NCBI GenBank assembly: GCA_964370475.1
Contig: CAYJJI010000003.1
Coordinates: forward strand, 16,219-80,218
From: CAYJCL01 sp964370475
Lineage (GTDB): Bacteria > Bacillota_I > Bacilli_A > RF39 > UBA660
Length of the DNA stretch: 64,000 bases
Direction of reading: 5' to 3'
The notes under the pieces are model-generated. The model was given only the letters and a program-made list of their open reading frames with translations, had not been told where the DNA came from and did not search any database. This document shows, in pieces, positions 7,911-15,987 of the stretch. Position 1 is the first letter of the stretch, and each line of letters opens with the position of its first letter. The position numbers and the translations under genes are program-made.

Positions 7911-9301
7911 TAGTTTAATACTTCTTTTAATAATTTTATTGCTTCTTGTACACTTTCTTCATTTGGTTCCATTATATACAATTCTTGTGTTCCATAGTTT
8001 GGTATTATTGCACTTGAATCGTATCCTTCTAATGAATTAGAAGTTATTTTCCAACTTGAGTTATTATCTAGTTGATTCTTTATATAATTTGTTATTAAAT
8101 CGTTGGGTATATTGGTGATAAATGAATTACTTAAAGTGTCTAAGAATGATGAATATTTAATTAAAATTGCAGGATTTATCGCTGCATTAAATGTTCCTTC
8201 TAATACATTAAATTGATTTTCTATTCTTGTTCGGTCTCCTCCTGTAAAGCTTTTTCTTTCTCGAGAAAAAGCTAGAGCTTTGTGACCATCCATTTCGTTC
8301 ATTCCTTTTTTTATAGTGTAATTAACATTATCTGAACTTATTGTTAAATTATAATCTGAGTAGACTTCTATTGGACCAATAGCATTTATAATATCTATTA
8401 CAGAGTTAAAGTTAATTTTGATGTAGTAATCTATTTCTATATCTAATAAGTTTTCTACGGAATTTGTTAATGTATTAATACCTTTTACTCCAATATGAGT
8501 TAATTTATCTTTAGTAGCAGATCCGTCAACTTCTATGTAATAATCTCTTGGAAATGATGTTACTAGTATTTCATTAGTACTTGGATTGATACTTATTAAC
8601 ATATTTACATCACTTCTTGTAGTTAATGATAAGTTATTGTAATTATCTGCGCCGCTTAGATATATGTTTATTGGAGAGTTAATATTTTTATTTTCTTCGT
8701 TGTCTTCAATATAAATTATAATATCAAATTGGTATATTGTTGTTATACTTGTTTCTATTGATGGGTCTAGTTCGATTAATAAATTTAATACTGTTGTTTC
8801 AATTAGTATTGCATCTACTGTTTTTGATTCTAGATTTGTTATTATACTACTTAAATCTTCTATCACTACTTTTTGAAAGTTAATTTCTTTTTCTAGTTTT
8901 TCAATAGCTTCTTGGTACTCTTCTGCTCCATTATATATTCCAATAGAAGAATCATTGTAGTTAGTTAGTTCATCGGAAGAGCTTTTTAGTGCTATTAATG
9001 AGTAATTATTCGTTACTTCTGTAAGACCAAAGTTATTAAAGAAGTTTAGAGTACTAAATAAATAAAAATTTATTGCTATTAATATTACTATTGATAAGAT
9101 AGACATTGTTTTAAAAGTTTTTTGTTTTTTACTTTTTACTAACTTATATATTAAGAATATATCTATTATACTTAAAATTGAAGTTATTCCTAAAAAGTAT
9201 TTTAAAGGAATTAAACTTAAAATATATAGTAGTCCTAGTGTTGATAGTGTAAAGATAACTATTAATATAATTATAGCTAAATTTAATTTATTTTTTTTCA
9301 T
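7910..9301 (-). CDS. LytR-CpsA-Psr (LCP) family protein
   Basis: This 463-residue membrane protein has three hydrophobic segments at about 8-28, 33-52 and 64-86, a short extracellular spacer, and an LCP catalytic domain at about 215-385. Diagnostic features are the Ser-Arg/Thr-Arg-Ser-Asp-Val stretch, the Ser-Phe-Pro-Arg-Asp-Tyr-Tyr motif, the THIGVKG region and the FSRERKSFTGGDRTR segment whose Arg and Asp residues bind the polyprenyl pyrophosphate donor. LCP enzymes attach teichoic acids or capsule polymers to peptidoglycan. The region before the domain is longer than usual. The gene has its own promoter, divergent from the CAAX protease gene. Confidence 0.88.
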   Translation of the reverse strand: MKKNKLNLAIIILIVIFTLSTLGLLYILSLIPLKYFLGITSILSIIDIFLIYKLVKSKKQKTFKTMSILSIVILIAINFYLFSTLNFFNNFGLTEVTNNYSLIALKSSSDELTNYNDSSIGIYNGAEEYQEAIEKLEKEINFQKVVIEDLSSIITNLESKTVDAILIETTVLNLLIELDPSIETSITTIYQFDIIIYIEDNEENKNINSPINIYLSGADNYNNLSLTTRSDVNMLISINPSTNEILVTSFPRDYYIEVDGSATKDKLTHIGVKGINTLTNSVENLLDIEIDYYIKINFNSVIDIINAIGPIEVYSDYNLTISSDNVNYTIKKGMNEMDGHKALAFSRERKSFTGGDRTRIENQFNVLEGTFNAAINPAILIKYSSFLDTLSNSFITNIPNDLITNYIKNQLDNNSSWKITSNSLEGYDSSAIIPNYGTQELYIMEPNEESVQEAIKLLKEVLN

Positions 9302-9332
9302 ATTATCACCTATTTGTGCCTTTGTTGATGTT

Positions 9333-9361
9333 ATCTTATCAAATTAGTTATAAAATAGCAA
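9333..9361 (-). promoter_or_regulatory. promoter of the LCP gene
   Basis: On the minus strand TTGCTA, 17 bases and TAAGAT with a TGA extension. Its -35 lies in the palindrome GCAACGTTGC (9358-9367), shared with the divergent promoter. Confidence 0.5.
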
Positions 9362-9363
9362 CG

Positions 9364-9392
9364 TTGCAATATTTTATTAATAGTTGTATACT
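9364..9392 (+). promoter_or_regulatory. promoter of the CAAX-type protease gene
   Basis: TTGCAA, a 17-base spacer and TATACT. The predicted start lies close to the AGGTGAT site, giving a very short leader. A second possibility is TTGATG (9325-9330), 18 bases and TATAAA. Confidence 0.4.
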
Positions 9393-9411
9393 TTTTTTAG
9401 GTGATAATTTT

Positions 9412-10080
9412 ATGAATAAAAGAGCTTTATTAATTATCTTAGTAGTGGTGATTAATTGTATACTTATGGGGATTGTTGATGCTGTTATTGTGCCTCATTA
9501 TTTTATTAAATCTTTAATTAAATTATTTTTATTTCTAGTGGGACCTATAATTACTTTTATTATTTATAAGGATATAGAATATAAAAGTATTTTAAAAATT
9601 AATAAAAAATGTATCCTAAAATCGTTAGGATTGGGGATATCTATTTTTATTTTTATTTTAGTGTCTTATTTTATACTAGGTAATATTTTTGATTTATCTA
9701 ATATTACTAATTCATTAACTAATGATATTGGTGTTAATATTGATAATTATTTATATGTTTCTATTTATATATCAATAGTTAATTCTTTTTTGGAAGAGTT
9801 TTTCTTTAGAGGTTTTTCTTTTTTAATTTTAAAGAAATATAGTTCTTTTAGATTATCTTTGTTTTTTAGTTCTATTACTTTTTCTTTATATCATATTGCT
9901 ATAATGATAAGTTGGTTTAATATATGGACTTTATTGCTTTTAATAGTTGTATTATTTATAGGTGGATTAATATTTAATTATATTAATCTTAAATATGAAA
10001 ATATATATAGTTCTTGGTTAGTTCATATGTTTGCTAATATTGCTATTAATATATTAGGATTTATTTTATTTTTAAATTAA
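9412..10080 (+). CDS. CPBP (CAAX-protease-like) intramembrane metalloprotease
   Basis: This 222-residue polytopic membrane protein has about seven hydrophobic segments and the motifs of the CPBP/Abi family: Glu-Glu-Phe-Phe-Phe-Arg (Glu128, Glu129), a second motif FSLYH, and a C-terminal WLVHMFANI, which supply the metal ligands. Bacterial members act in bacteriocin self-immunity, signal processing or protein scaffolding; the substrate here is unknown. I use the ATG behind AGGTGAT; the frame is open upstream but has no binding site there. The 3' end overlaps the convergent carboxypeptidase gene by four bases. Confidence 0.85.
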   Translation: MNKRALLIILVVVINCILMGIVDAVIVPHYFIKSLIKLFLFLVGPIITFIIYKDIEYKSILKINKKCILKSLGLGISIFIFILVSYFILGNIFDLSNITNSLTNDIGVNIDNYLYVSIYISIVNSFLEEFFFRGFSFLILKKYSSFRLSLFFSSITFSLYHIAIMISWFNIWTLLLLIVVLFIGGLIFNYINLKYENIYSSWLVHMFANIAINILGFILFLN

Positions 10081-11213
10081 TACTTTCCACCAGTTAATTC
10101 TTTTAGTACTTTGATCATACTTTCTAAGTATGATCTTTTTGTAATATTTTCTTTTATAGTTATTGGAATTTCATCTATTACTTCACCTTCGTGAATTAAT
10201 TTTATTAAACCTACTTCATCTCCATAATTTAATGGAGCTTTGTTATTTGTTATAATTATTTCTTTTTCATATTTGACTATTTTATCTGTTACTTTTAATA
10301 GTTCAGTTATATCTTCTTTTACTATTAATGTTCCGTAATCTAAGTTACCTTTTTCTATTTTTATATTACCTAGTTGAGTGTTTTGGGGATATATTATATT
10401 CAATTTGTAGTTGTTAAATCCATAATCTAGTAGCGATGTAGTATCGTAACTTCTTAATTCACTTGTTTGGGAACCCATTACTACACTTATGTATCTTATA
10501 CTATTTTTCATAGCTGTTGTTGTAATACAGTAGCCGGCTTCTGCTGTGTATCCGGTTTTTAAACCGTCAACCCCTTCATAGTATCTTACTAACTTATTGG
10601 TATTTACTAACCACATTTTACTGCCATCATCTCTGATTAATTCATCTTCGTATATCTTAGTGTAATTTAATATTGTTTCATATTTTATTAACTCTTTGGC
10701 TATTATTGACATATCATGAGCTGTTGAATAATGTCCTTCTTCGTCTAATCCGTGAGCATTTTTAAATTGTGTATTTTTCAATCCAAGTGATGCTACTTTT
10801 GCATTCATCATTTTTACAAATTCTTCTTCTGTTCCACCTATTTTTTCTGCAAGAGCAACTGATGCATCATTTGCACTAGCTATTGATACTCCTTTTAACA
10901 ATTCATTTACTGTTAATTTTGTTCCACTTTCTAAAAACAATTGGCTTCCTCCCATTGATTGGGCATTATCGGATATATGAACTTCATCTGTGTAATCTAA
11001 ATTTCCTTCGTAAATTGTTTCCATAACTAATAATAGAGTCATTATTTTAGTCATTGATGCTGGCGCTAGTTTTTCATGAATGTTTTTTTGATATAATACT
11101 TTTCCTGTTGAATATTCCATTAATATAGCTGATTTTGAATTTGGAGTTAGATCTGTTGCTGATATTTTTGGGATAAATAAAAATATTGATAATAATATAA
11201 ATATTTTTTTCAT
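10077..11213 (-). CDS. serine-type D-alanyl-D-alanine carboxypeptidase (DacA/DacF family, S11)
   Basis: This 378-residue penicillin-binding protein has a signal peptide (about 1-19), the active-site Ser53-Met-Thr-Lys56, the Ser-Ala-Asn motif near 111 and Lys-Thr-Gly near 217, followed by a beta-rich C-terminal domain and a terminal basic amphipathic stretch suited to membrane attachment. It trims the terminal D-Ala from peptidoglycan pentapeptides outside the membrane. Spore formers carry several paralogues and I cannot tell DacA from DacF or DacB. AGAGGTGAAA precedes the ATG. It converges with the CPBP gene. Confidence 0.92.
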   Translation of the reverse strand: MKKIFILLSIFLFIPKISATDLTPNSKSAILMEYSTGKVLYQKNIHEKLAPASMTKIMTLLLVMETIYEGNLDYTDEVHISDNAQSMGGSQLFLESGTKLTVNELLKGVSIASANDASVALAEKIGGTEEEFVKMMNAKVASLGLKNTQFKNAHGLDEEGHYSTAHDMSIIAKELIKYETILNYTKIYEDELIRDDGSKMWLVNTNKLVRYYEGVDGLKTGYTAEAGYCITTTAMKNSIRYISVVMGSQTSELRSYDTTSLLDYGFNNYKLNIIYPQNTQLGNIKIEKGNLDYGTLIVKEDITELLKVTDKIVKYEKEIIITNNKAPLNYGDEVGLIKLIHEGEVIDEIPITIKENITKRSYLESMIKVLKELTGGKY

Positions 11214-11298
11214 AGTTTCACCTCTAATAAAGGTATATGTTACTTGATATAATTTATAACTTTTATGCTTTTATTGTATTTAATAATTACATTACTTG

Positions 11299-11307
11299 TG
11301 TTATACT
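11299..11307 (+). promoter_or_regulatory. extended -10 promoter of the thioredoxin-fold gene
   Basis: TG, one base and TATACT lie 23 bases before the start codon; no good -35 is visible at 17 bases. The following GAAGGAG is a strong ribosome binding site. Confidence 0.45.
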
Positions 11308-11330
11308 AATTAATATAGAAGGAGTAAAAT

Positions 11331-13316
11331 ATGGAAAATGAAAATTTGGGTGGAAGTGTCCCAAAACAAGATGAAATTGTTGTACAACCGGAAATAGTTA
11401 CTATGGATAGTTCTGTTAGTCCTGTTGTTAATGAACCTATTGTTGATAATACACTTAATAATGATGGCTCTTATATTAAGCCGAAAAAGAAGATGTCAAA
11501 ATTATTTCTAATTATTGGTATTGTTCTAACTGTTCTAATTGCTGGAGGTGGTATTACTTATTACGCGCTTACTAGTAATTCTAAACAACTGTATAAAACA
11601 GTTTTAGATGTTAAGACTGGGGATTTAGTTGAATTTTTAGAAGATATCAACAAGTATATGATTGAAGTTGATATGAATGAAGATACTTTTATCTTTGAGG
11701 GAGATATGAGTGTTGATAGTAATTTAGATCAGTTATCTGATTATGAAAATTATACATATGATTATAAACTTGGACTTAATTTAAGTGATTTTGATGCTTA
11801 TATGGAGCTTGGAGTTAAAGATAGTTCTGATATAGCTCGTGTTAAATTAGATTATACTGATGAAAGTTTCTTAGTTGAGTCTAGTGAAATATTTAATGAG
11901 GTTTTTGAAGTTATGTTCTCTGACTTAGGACTTGATGTTGATATGAGTGTTATAGAGAATATGAATTTCGAATCAATTACTTTTGATGAATCTATTTATA
12001 TTATTGAAAAAACTACTGAGTTCTTTGGAGATTCTCTTGATGAAGATGAGTTTGAAAAGAAAGATGGAAGTATCAGAGTCAATGGTGAAAAAATAGATGT
12101 TACTAAACATGTTTATACAATTGATAATAAAACTATGCAAAATATGACTGTAAGTATTTTAAAAGCCATGTTAGATGATGATAAGTATTTAGAAATTATC
12201 GAAAAAGCTTTTGCATCTACTTACGAAGTATATGCTTCTCAAAATAATATGGATAGTGAATTTGACATTAACGAGGTAATTGAAAGTTTAATTGATAGTG
12301 TTGAAAATACTGATGCTGTTGGAGAAGAAGAAATAGAAATAATATTACATACTCATGGTATTTTTAATACTGTAGTTGGTATTTCTGTAGAAATTAATAA
12401 TGAAGAGTTGTTATTATATACTGAAAAAGATGAACAAGTAGGTTTCTTTATTTTAGAAGAACAATTAGAAATATTTGGAGATGTTGAAAAAAATAAACTA
12501 AATCTTGAAGTTAAAAGTTCATTAGCTGAATTTGATAAGTTTGATGTTGAACTAAAATATGGTGATGGTGAATATGGAATTAAAATTGATTATGCACTGG
12601 ATTCTACTGAAGCTGTTTTAGATTCTACAGTAAAATTATCTAAAGATAATGATGATAAAATGAGTGTTACTTTAACAATGAGTGCTAGCTTAAATGATAG
12701 TTACGATGATATTGAATTAAATATTAATACTAATACTTCTTTATCAGTTGTTGATAAATTGCCTGAATTAAGTGACGGTGTTAATATTAATAACCTTAGT
12801 GAAGATGATATTAATACTATTACTTCTAATGTATTAGAACTAATGGAAACAGAACCAATTAAATCATTTATTGAAGATTTTGCTGATATTGCATCATCAA
12901 ATGGATTTGAATTTGATGATGAATCATTAAACGGATCAGATAATGACTCTTTTGGTGATTTAAATGATGATATTGTACCTCAAGATACTAGTTATAGTAA
13001 TATTAAAGAAATTACTTATGATGATATATTTTTAACTAGTTATTATCCTGATGAAATGATTTTATTAATAAGTTCTACTGGATGTAAATTTTGTGATGAA
13101 ATTAAACCCGAACTTAATGAAGCAATGATAGAACTTGGAAAAGAAGCTTGGGTAATTGAAGTTGATAAATTAGATAGTTATGATGCTGATTGGTTAGAAT
13201 TTGATTTTCCTTATTCTGGTACACCAACTATGTATCATGTTGTTAATAAAGATACTAGTAAATCTATGTCTGGAAGTACAGATAAACAAACTATTATCGA
13301 CTGGATTAATAAATAA
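11331..13316 (+). CDS. membrane protein with a large extracellular region and C-terminal thioredoxin-like CxxC domain
   Basis: This 661-residue protein has an acidic cytosolic tail (1-50), a Lys patch, one membrane segment (about 56-78), a long acidic beta-rich extracellular region (about 85-555) and a C-terminal thioredoxin-like domain (about 560-661). The domain contains SSTGCKFCDEIKP with Cys585 and Cys588 and a cis-Pro motif GTPTMY, which indicates redox activity with exposed thiols. The middle region repeats patterns of VELKYG and SLNDSYDDIEL and resembles lipid- or polymer-binding barrels, but I cannot name it. It may fold or reduce surface proteins. It is monocistronic, with an own promoter and terminator. 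Confidence 0.7.
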   Translation: MENENLGGSVPKQDEIVVQPEIVTMDSSVSPVVNEPIVDNTLNNDGSYIKPKKKMSKLFLIIGIVLTVLIAGGGITYYALTSNSKQLYKTVLDVKTGDLVEFLEDINKYMIEVDMNEDTFIFEGDMSVDSNLDQLSDYENYTYDYKLGLNLSDFDAYMELGVKDSSDIARVKLDYTDESFLVESSEIFNEVFEVMFSDLGLDVDMSVIENMNFESITFDESIYIIEKTTEFFGDSLDEDEFEKKDGSIRVNGEKIDVTKHVYTIDNKTMQNMTVSILKAMLDDDKYLEIIEKAFASTYEVYASQNNMDSEFDINEVIESLIDSVENTDAVGEEEIEIILHTHGIFNTVVGISVEINNEELLLYTEKDEQVGFFILEEQLEIFGDVEKNKLNLEVKSSLAEFDKFDVELKYGDGEYGIKIDYALDSTEAVLDSTVKLSKDNDDKMSVTLTMSASLNDSYDDIELNINTNTSLSVVDKLPELSDGVNINNLSEDDINTITSNVLELMETEPIKSFIEDFADIASSNGFEFDDESLNGSDNDSFGDLNDDIVPQDTSYSNIKEITYDDIFLTSYYPDEMILLISSTGCKFCDEIKPELNEAMIELGKEAWVIEVDKLDSYDADWLEFDFPYSGTPTMYHVVNKDTSKSMSGSTDKQTIIDWINK

Positions 13317-13336
13317 GAAGTTTTACTTCTTTTTTT
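13314..13336 (+). terminator. terminator of the thioredoxin-fold gene
   Basis: AAGAAGT and ACTTCTT pair around three bases and are followed by six more T. It lies immediately after the stop codon. Confidence 0.6.
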
Positions 13337-13341
13337 ATGCT

Positions 13342-13375
13342 ATAAAAAAAAGTGCTATTTAGCACTTTCTTTTTT
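13342..13375. terminator. bidirectional terminator, mainly for pnp
   Basis: AAAGTGCT and AGCACTTT form an 8-bp stem around ATTT, with T runs on both strands. The pnp stop codon lies inside the stem. Confidence 0.75.
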
Positions 13376-15520
13376 TGTTTTTTCTTCTTTTGGTTCTGGT
13401 TTTGGTAATGCTTCTTTTCTTGAAAGATTTAGTCTTCCTCTATTATCATTTCCTAATGATTTTACTATTATTTCATCACCAATGTTTACTATATCTTTAG
13501 TTTTATTTACTCTTTCATGAGCCAAGTGAGATATATGAACTAATCCTTCACATCCAGGCCATAGTTCTACGAAACATCCAAAATCTTCAATTTTTATTAC
13601 TTTACCAGAGTATAATTCTCCTGGTATTACTTCTCTTACTACTGCTTCAATCATATCTTTAGTTTTTTCAATTACTGCCATATCATAGTGATATATCAAT
13701 ACTCTTCCGTCATCTTCTAAATCTACTTTTACTGCATCTTTATCATTAACACTGATTACGTTTGAAGCTTCTTGAATGATTTTAGTAATCATTTCTCCAC
13801 CACGACCAATTACGTCTTTGATTTTTTCTGGGTCTATTTGCATTGTAACTGTTTTTGGAGCATATGGACTTAGTTCTGCTCTTGGTTCTTTAATTACTTT
13901 GCTCATCATCTTTAATATTTCTAAACGAGCTACTTTAGCTTGTTCTAAAGCTTCTTTTAGAATCTTTTTAGTAACTCCTTTAATTTTAATATCCATTTGA
14001 AGTGCTGTTATACCGTTATGTGTTCCAGCTACTTTGAAGTCCATATCACCCATATGATCTTCTAATCCTTGAATATCTGTTAAGATTGTATATTTTTTTC
14101 CATTTTGAATTAATCCCATTGCAATACCTGCAACTGGAGATTTTAATGGAACACCTGCTGCCATTAAACTTAGACAACCTGCACATATTGTTGCTTGTGA
14201 ACTTGATCCATTACTCTCTAGAATTTCACTTACAACTCTTATAGTATATGGGAATTCTTCTTCTGTAGGGATTACAGCTGATAATGCTTTTTCTCCTAAC
14301 ATTCCGTGTCCGATTTCTCTTCTACCTGGCGCTCCATATCTTCCAGTTTCTCCTACTGAATATTGTGGAAAGTTGTAATGTAACATAAATCTTTTTGTAT
14401 CTTCTAGACCTAGTCCATCTAATATTTGATGTTCCCCTAAAGCTCCAAGTGTTGTTACTGCTAAACTTTGAGTTTCTCCTCTTGTAAATACAGCGGAACC
14501 ATGTGTTCTTGGTAATAAATCTATATATCCTGATAAATCTCTTATTTCATCCATTTTTCTACCATCAGGTCTTATTTTTTTATCGGTAATTAATCTTCTA
14601 ACTTCGTTAGCTTCAATATTATGAACGATTTTTTTAACTTGTTTAATTGCGTTATCGAAATCATCTCTTGATGCATATACTTCAGTAAAGTTTGTAATTG
14701 CTTTTTCTTTTACTTCATCTATTGCTTCATATTTTTTTAGTTTGTTTTTAATTTGAATAGCTGCAATCATATCTTTTGTTGAGAATTCTTCGACATCTTT
14801 AACGATTTCTTCGTCAAATTTTGCTAATTCAACTTCAACTTTTTCTTCTCCGCAATCAGCTATAATACTTTCTTGAAATTCACATAATTTTATGATATTT
14901 TCATGCCCAAACATTAACGCTTTTAACATATCTTCTTCAGATAATTCTTTTGATCCTGCTTCTACCATACATATTGCATCTTTAGTTCCAGCAACTGTAA
15001 GTGATAGCACTGATTGTTCCATTTGTTCTGCTGTTGGATTTATTATTAGTTCTTTACCTATTTTCCCAACTACTACACCAGCTACTGGTCCATCAAATGG
15101 AATATTACTTATACCAAGAGCTAGTGAAGTACCAAATAAAGCTGCCATTTCTGGTGCATTATCTTGTTCTACAGATAGTACTGTATTAATTACTTGTACT
15201 TCATTTCTAAAGTTTTCATCAAACATTGGTCTGATAGGACGATCTATTAGTCTTGCAGCAAGTGTTGCTGCATCTGTAGGTCTTCCTTCTCTTTTAATAA
15301 ATCCACCTGGAATTTTTCCAACACTATATAATTTTTCTTGATATACAACTGTTAAAGGAAAGAAATCTTGTGTAATAGCATTCTTACCCATTACTGCAGC
15401 AGTTAATACTACTGTGTCACCAAATCTTGTTAAAACAGAACCGTTTGCTTGTTTTGCTAGTTCTTTAGTTTCTATAACTATTTTTCTTCCAGCAAAATCT
15501 AATTCATAAGTTTTTTTCAT
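13355..15520 (-). CDS. pnp: polyribonucleotide nucleotidyltransferase (PNPase)
   Basis: This 721-residue protein has the complete PNPase plan: two RNase PH domains (about 1-220 and 310-545) separated by the helical linker, a KH domain with the VIGRGGEMI loop (about 550-610) and an S1 domain (about 620-690) ending in a Lys-rich tail. It degrades RNA 3' to 5' with phosphate as the acceptor and acts in the RNA degradosome. Features such as RPDGR, GAPGRREIGHG and the phosphate-binding SNGSSSQAT are intact. The ATG has a GAGGTAA site. rpsO lies upstream with a terminator between, so pnp is expressed partly by read-through. Confidence 0.97.
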   Translation of the reverse strand: MKKTYELDFAGRKIVIETKELAKQANGSVLTRFGDTVVLTAAVMGKNAITQDFFPLTVVYQEKLYSVGKIPGGFIKREGRPTDAATLAARLIDRPIRPMFDENFRNEVQVINTVLSVEQDNAPEMAALFGTSLALGISNIPFDGPVAGVVVGKIGKELIINPTAEQMEQSVLSLTVAGTKDAICMVEAGSKELSEEDMLKALMFGHENIIKLCEFQESIIADCGEEKVEVELAKFDEEIVKDVEEFSTKDMIAAIQIKNKLKKYEAIDEVKEKAITNFTEVYASRDDFDNAIKQVKKIVHNIEANEVRRLITDKKIRPDGRKMDEIRDLSGYIDLLPRTHGSAVFTRGETQSLAVTTLGALGEHQILDGLGLEDTKRFMLHYNFPQYSVGETGRYGAPGRREIGHGMLGEKALSAVIPTEEEFPYTIRVVSEILESNGSSSQATICAGCLSLMAAGVPLKSPVAGIAMGLIQNGKKYTILTDIQGLEDHMGDMDFKVAGTHNGITALQMDIKIKGVTKKILKEALEQAKVARLEILKMMSKVIKEPRAELSPYAPKTVTMQIDPEKIKDVIGRGGEMITKIIQEASNVISVNDKDAVKVDLEDDGRVLIYHYDMAVIEKTKDMIEAVVREVIPGELYSGKVIKIEDFGCFVELWPGCEGLVHISHLAHERVNKTKDIVNIGDEIIVKSLGNDNRGRLNLSRKEALPKPEPKEEKTKKESAK

Positions 15521-15540
15521 TTTTACCTCTATTCTATCTT

Positions 15541-15567
15541 AAAAAAAGACACTTAAAATCAAGTGCC
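15541..15567 (-). terminator. terminator between rpsO and pnp
   Basis: On the minus strand GGCACTT pairs with AAGTGTC (one G-U) around a loop of six bases and is followed by seven U. It overlaps the rpsO stop. Since no promoter fits between it and pnp, it probably acts as a partial terminator. Confidence 0.7.
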
Positions 15568-15836
15568 TATTTTCTTAAATTCAATGCTTTAATTAATTCA
15601 CGATAAGCAACTACATCATTATTTTTCAAATAATTTAGTAAGCTTTTTCTCTTACCAACTTTCATTAATAAACCACGTTTAGAATGATAGTCATGAGTGT
15701 GAACTTTTAAATGTTCAGTTAAGTCGTTAATTTCTGCAGTTAAGATTGCAACTTGTACTTCAGTTTTACCACTGTTTTTTGCATCTTTACCAAAAGTTTT
15801 AACCAACTCAGCTTTTGTTTCTTTTGTTATAGCCAT
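15567..15836 (-). CDS. rpsO: 30S ribosomal protein S15
   Basis: This 89-residue protein is a full-length S15. The family core LTEHLKVHTHDYHSKRGLLM and the C-terminal LLNYLKNNDVVAYRELI are intact. S15 binds 16S rRNA in the platform of the small subunit and is a primary binder in assembly. It has its own promoter (15924-15952) with an 80-base leader, and GGAGC precedes the start codon. The rpsO-pnp order is conserved across bacteria. Confidence 0.98.
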   Translation of the reverse strand: MAITKETKAELVKTFGKDAKNSGKTEVQVAILTAEINDLTEHLKVHTHDYHSKRGLLMKVGKRKSLLNYLKNNDVVAYRELIKALNLRK

Positions 15837-15917
15837 AATTATAGCTCCTTTCTTATTTATTATCTATTTGATCCTAGTAGTGATTTGAAAGGTATATCAA
15901 AACCAAGAACAAATGTC
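15837..15917 (-). ncRNA. rpsO leader, possible S15 autoregulatory element
   Basis: The roughly 80-base leader contains TTTGAT and ATCAAA, which can close a stem around a 23-base interior, upstream of the GGAGC site. S15 controls its own translation through leader RNAs in several bacteria, but I see no specific S15 site, so this is a weak proposal. Confidence 0.25.
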
Positions 15918-15923
15918 TTACAT

Positions 15924-15952
15924 AGTATATAATACTTCTCTGTTAAATGCAA
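15924..15952 (-). promoter_or_regulatory. rpsO promoter
   Basis: On the minus strand TTGCAT, a 17-base spacer and TATACT, about 80 bases before the rpsO start. Confidence 0.65.
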
Positions 15953-15987
15953 GTAGTTTCATCATTATTCTGTATTATTAAATACTT

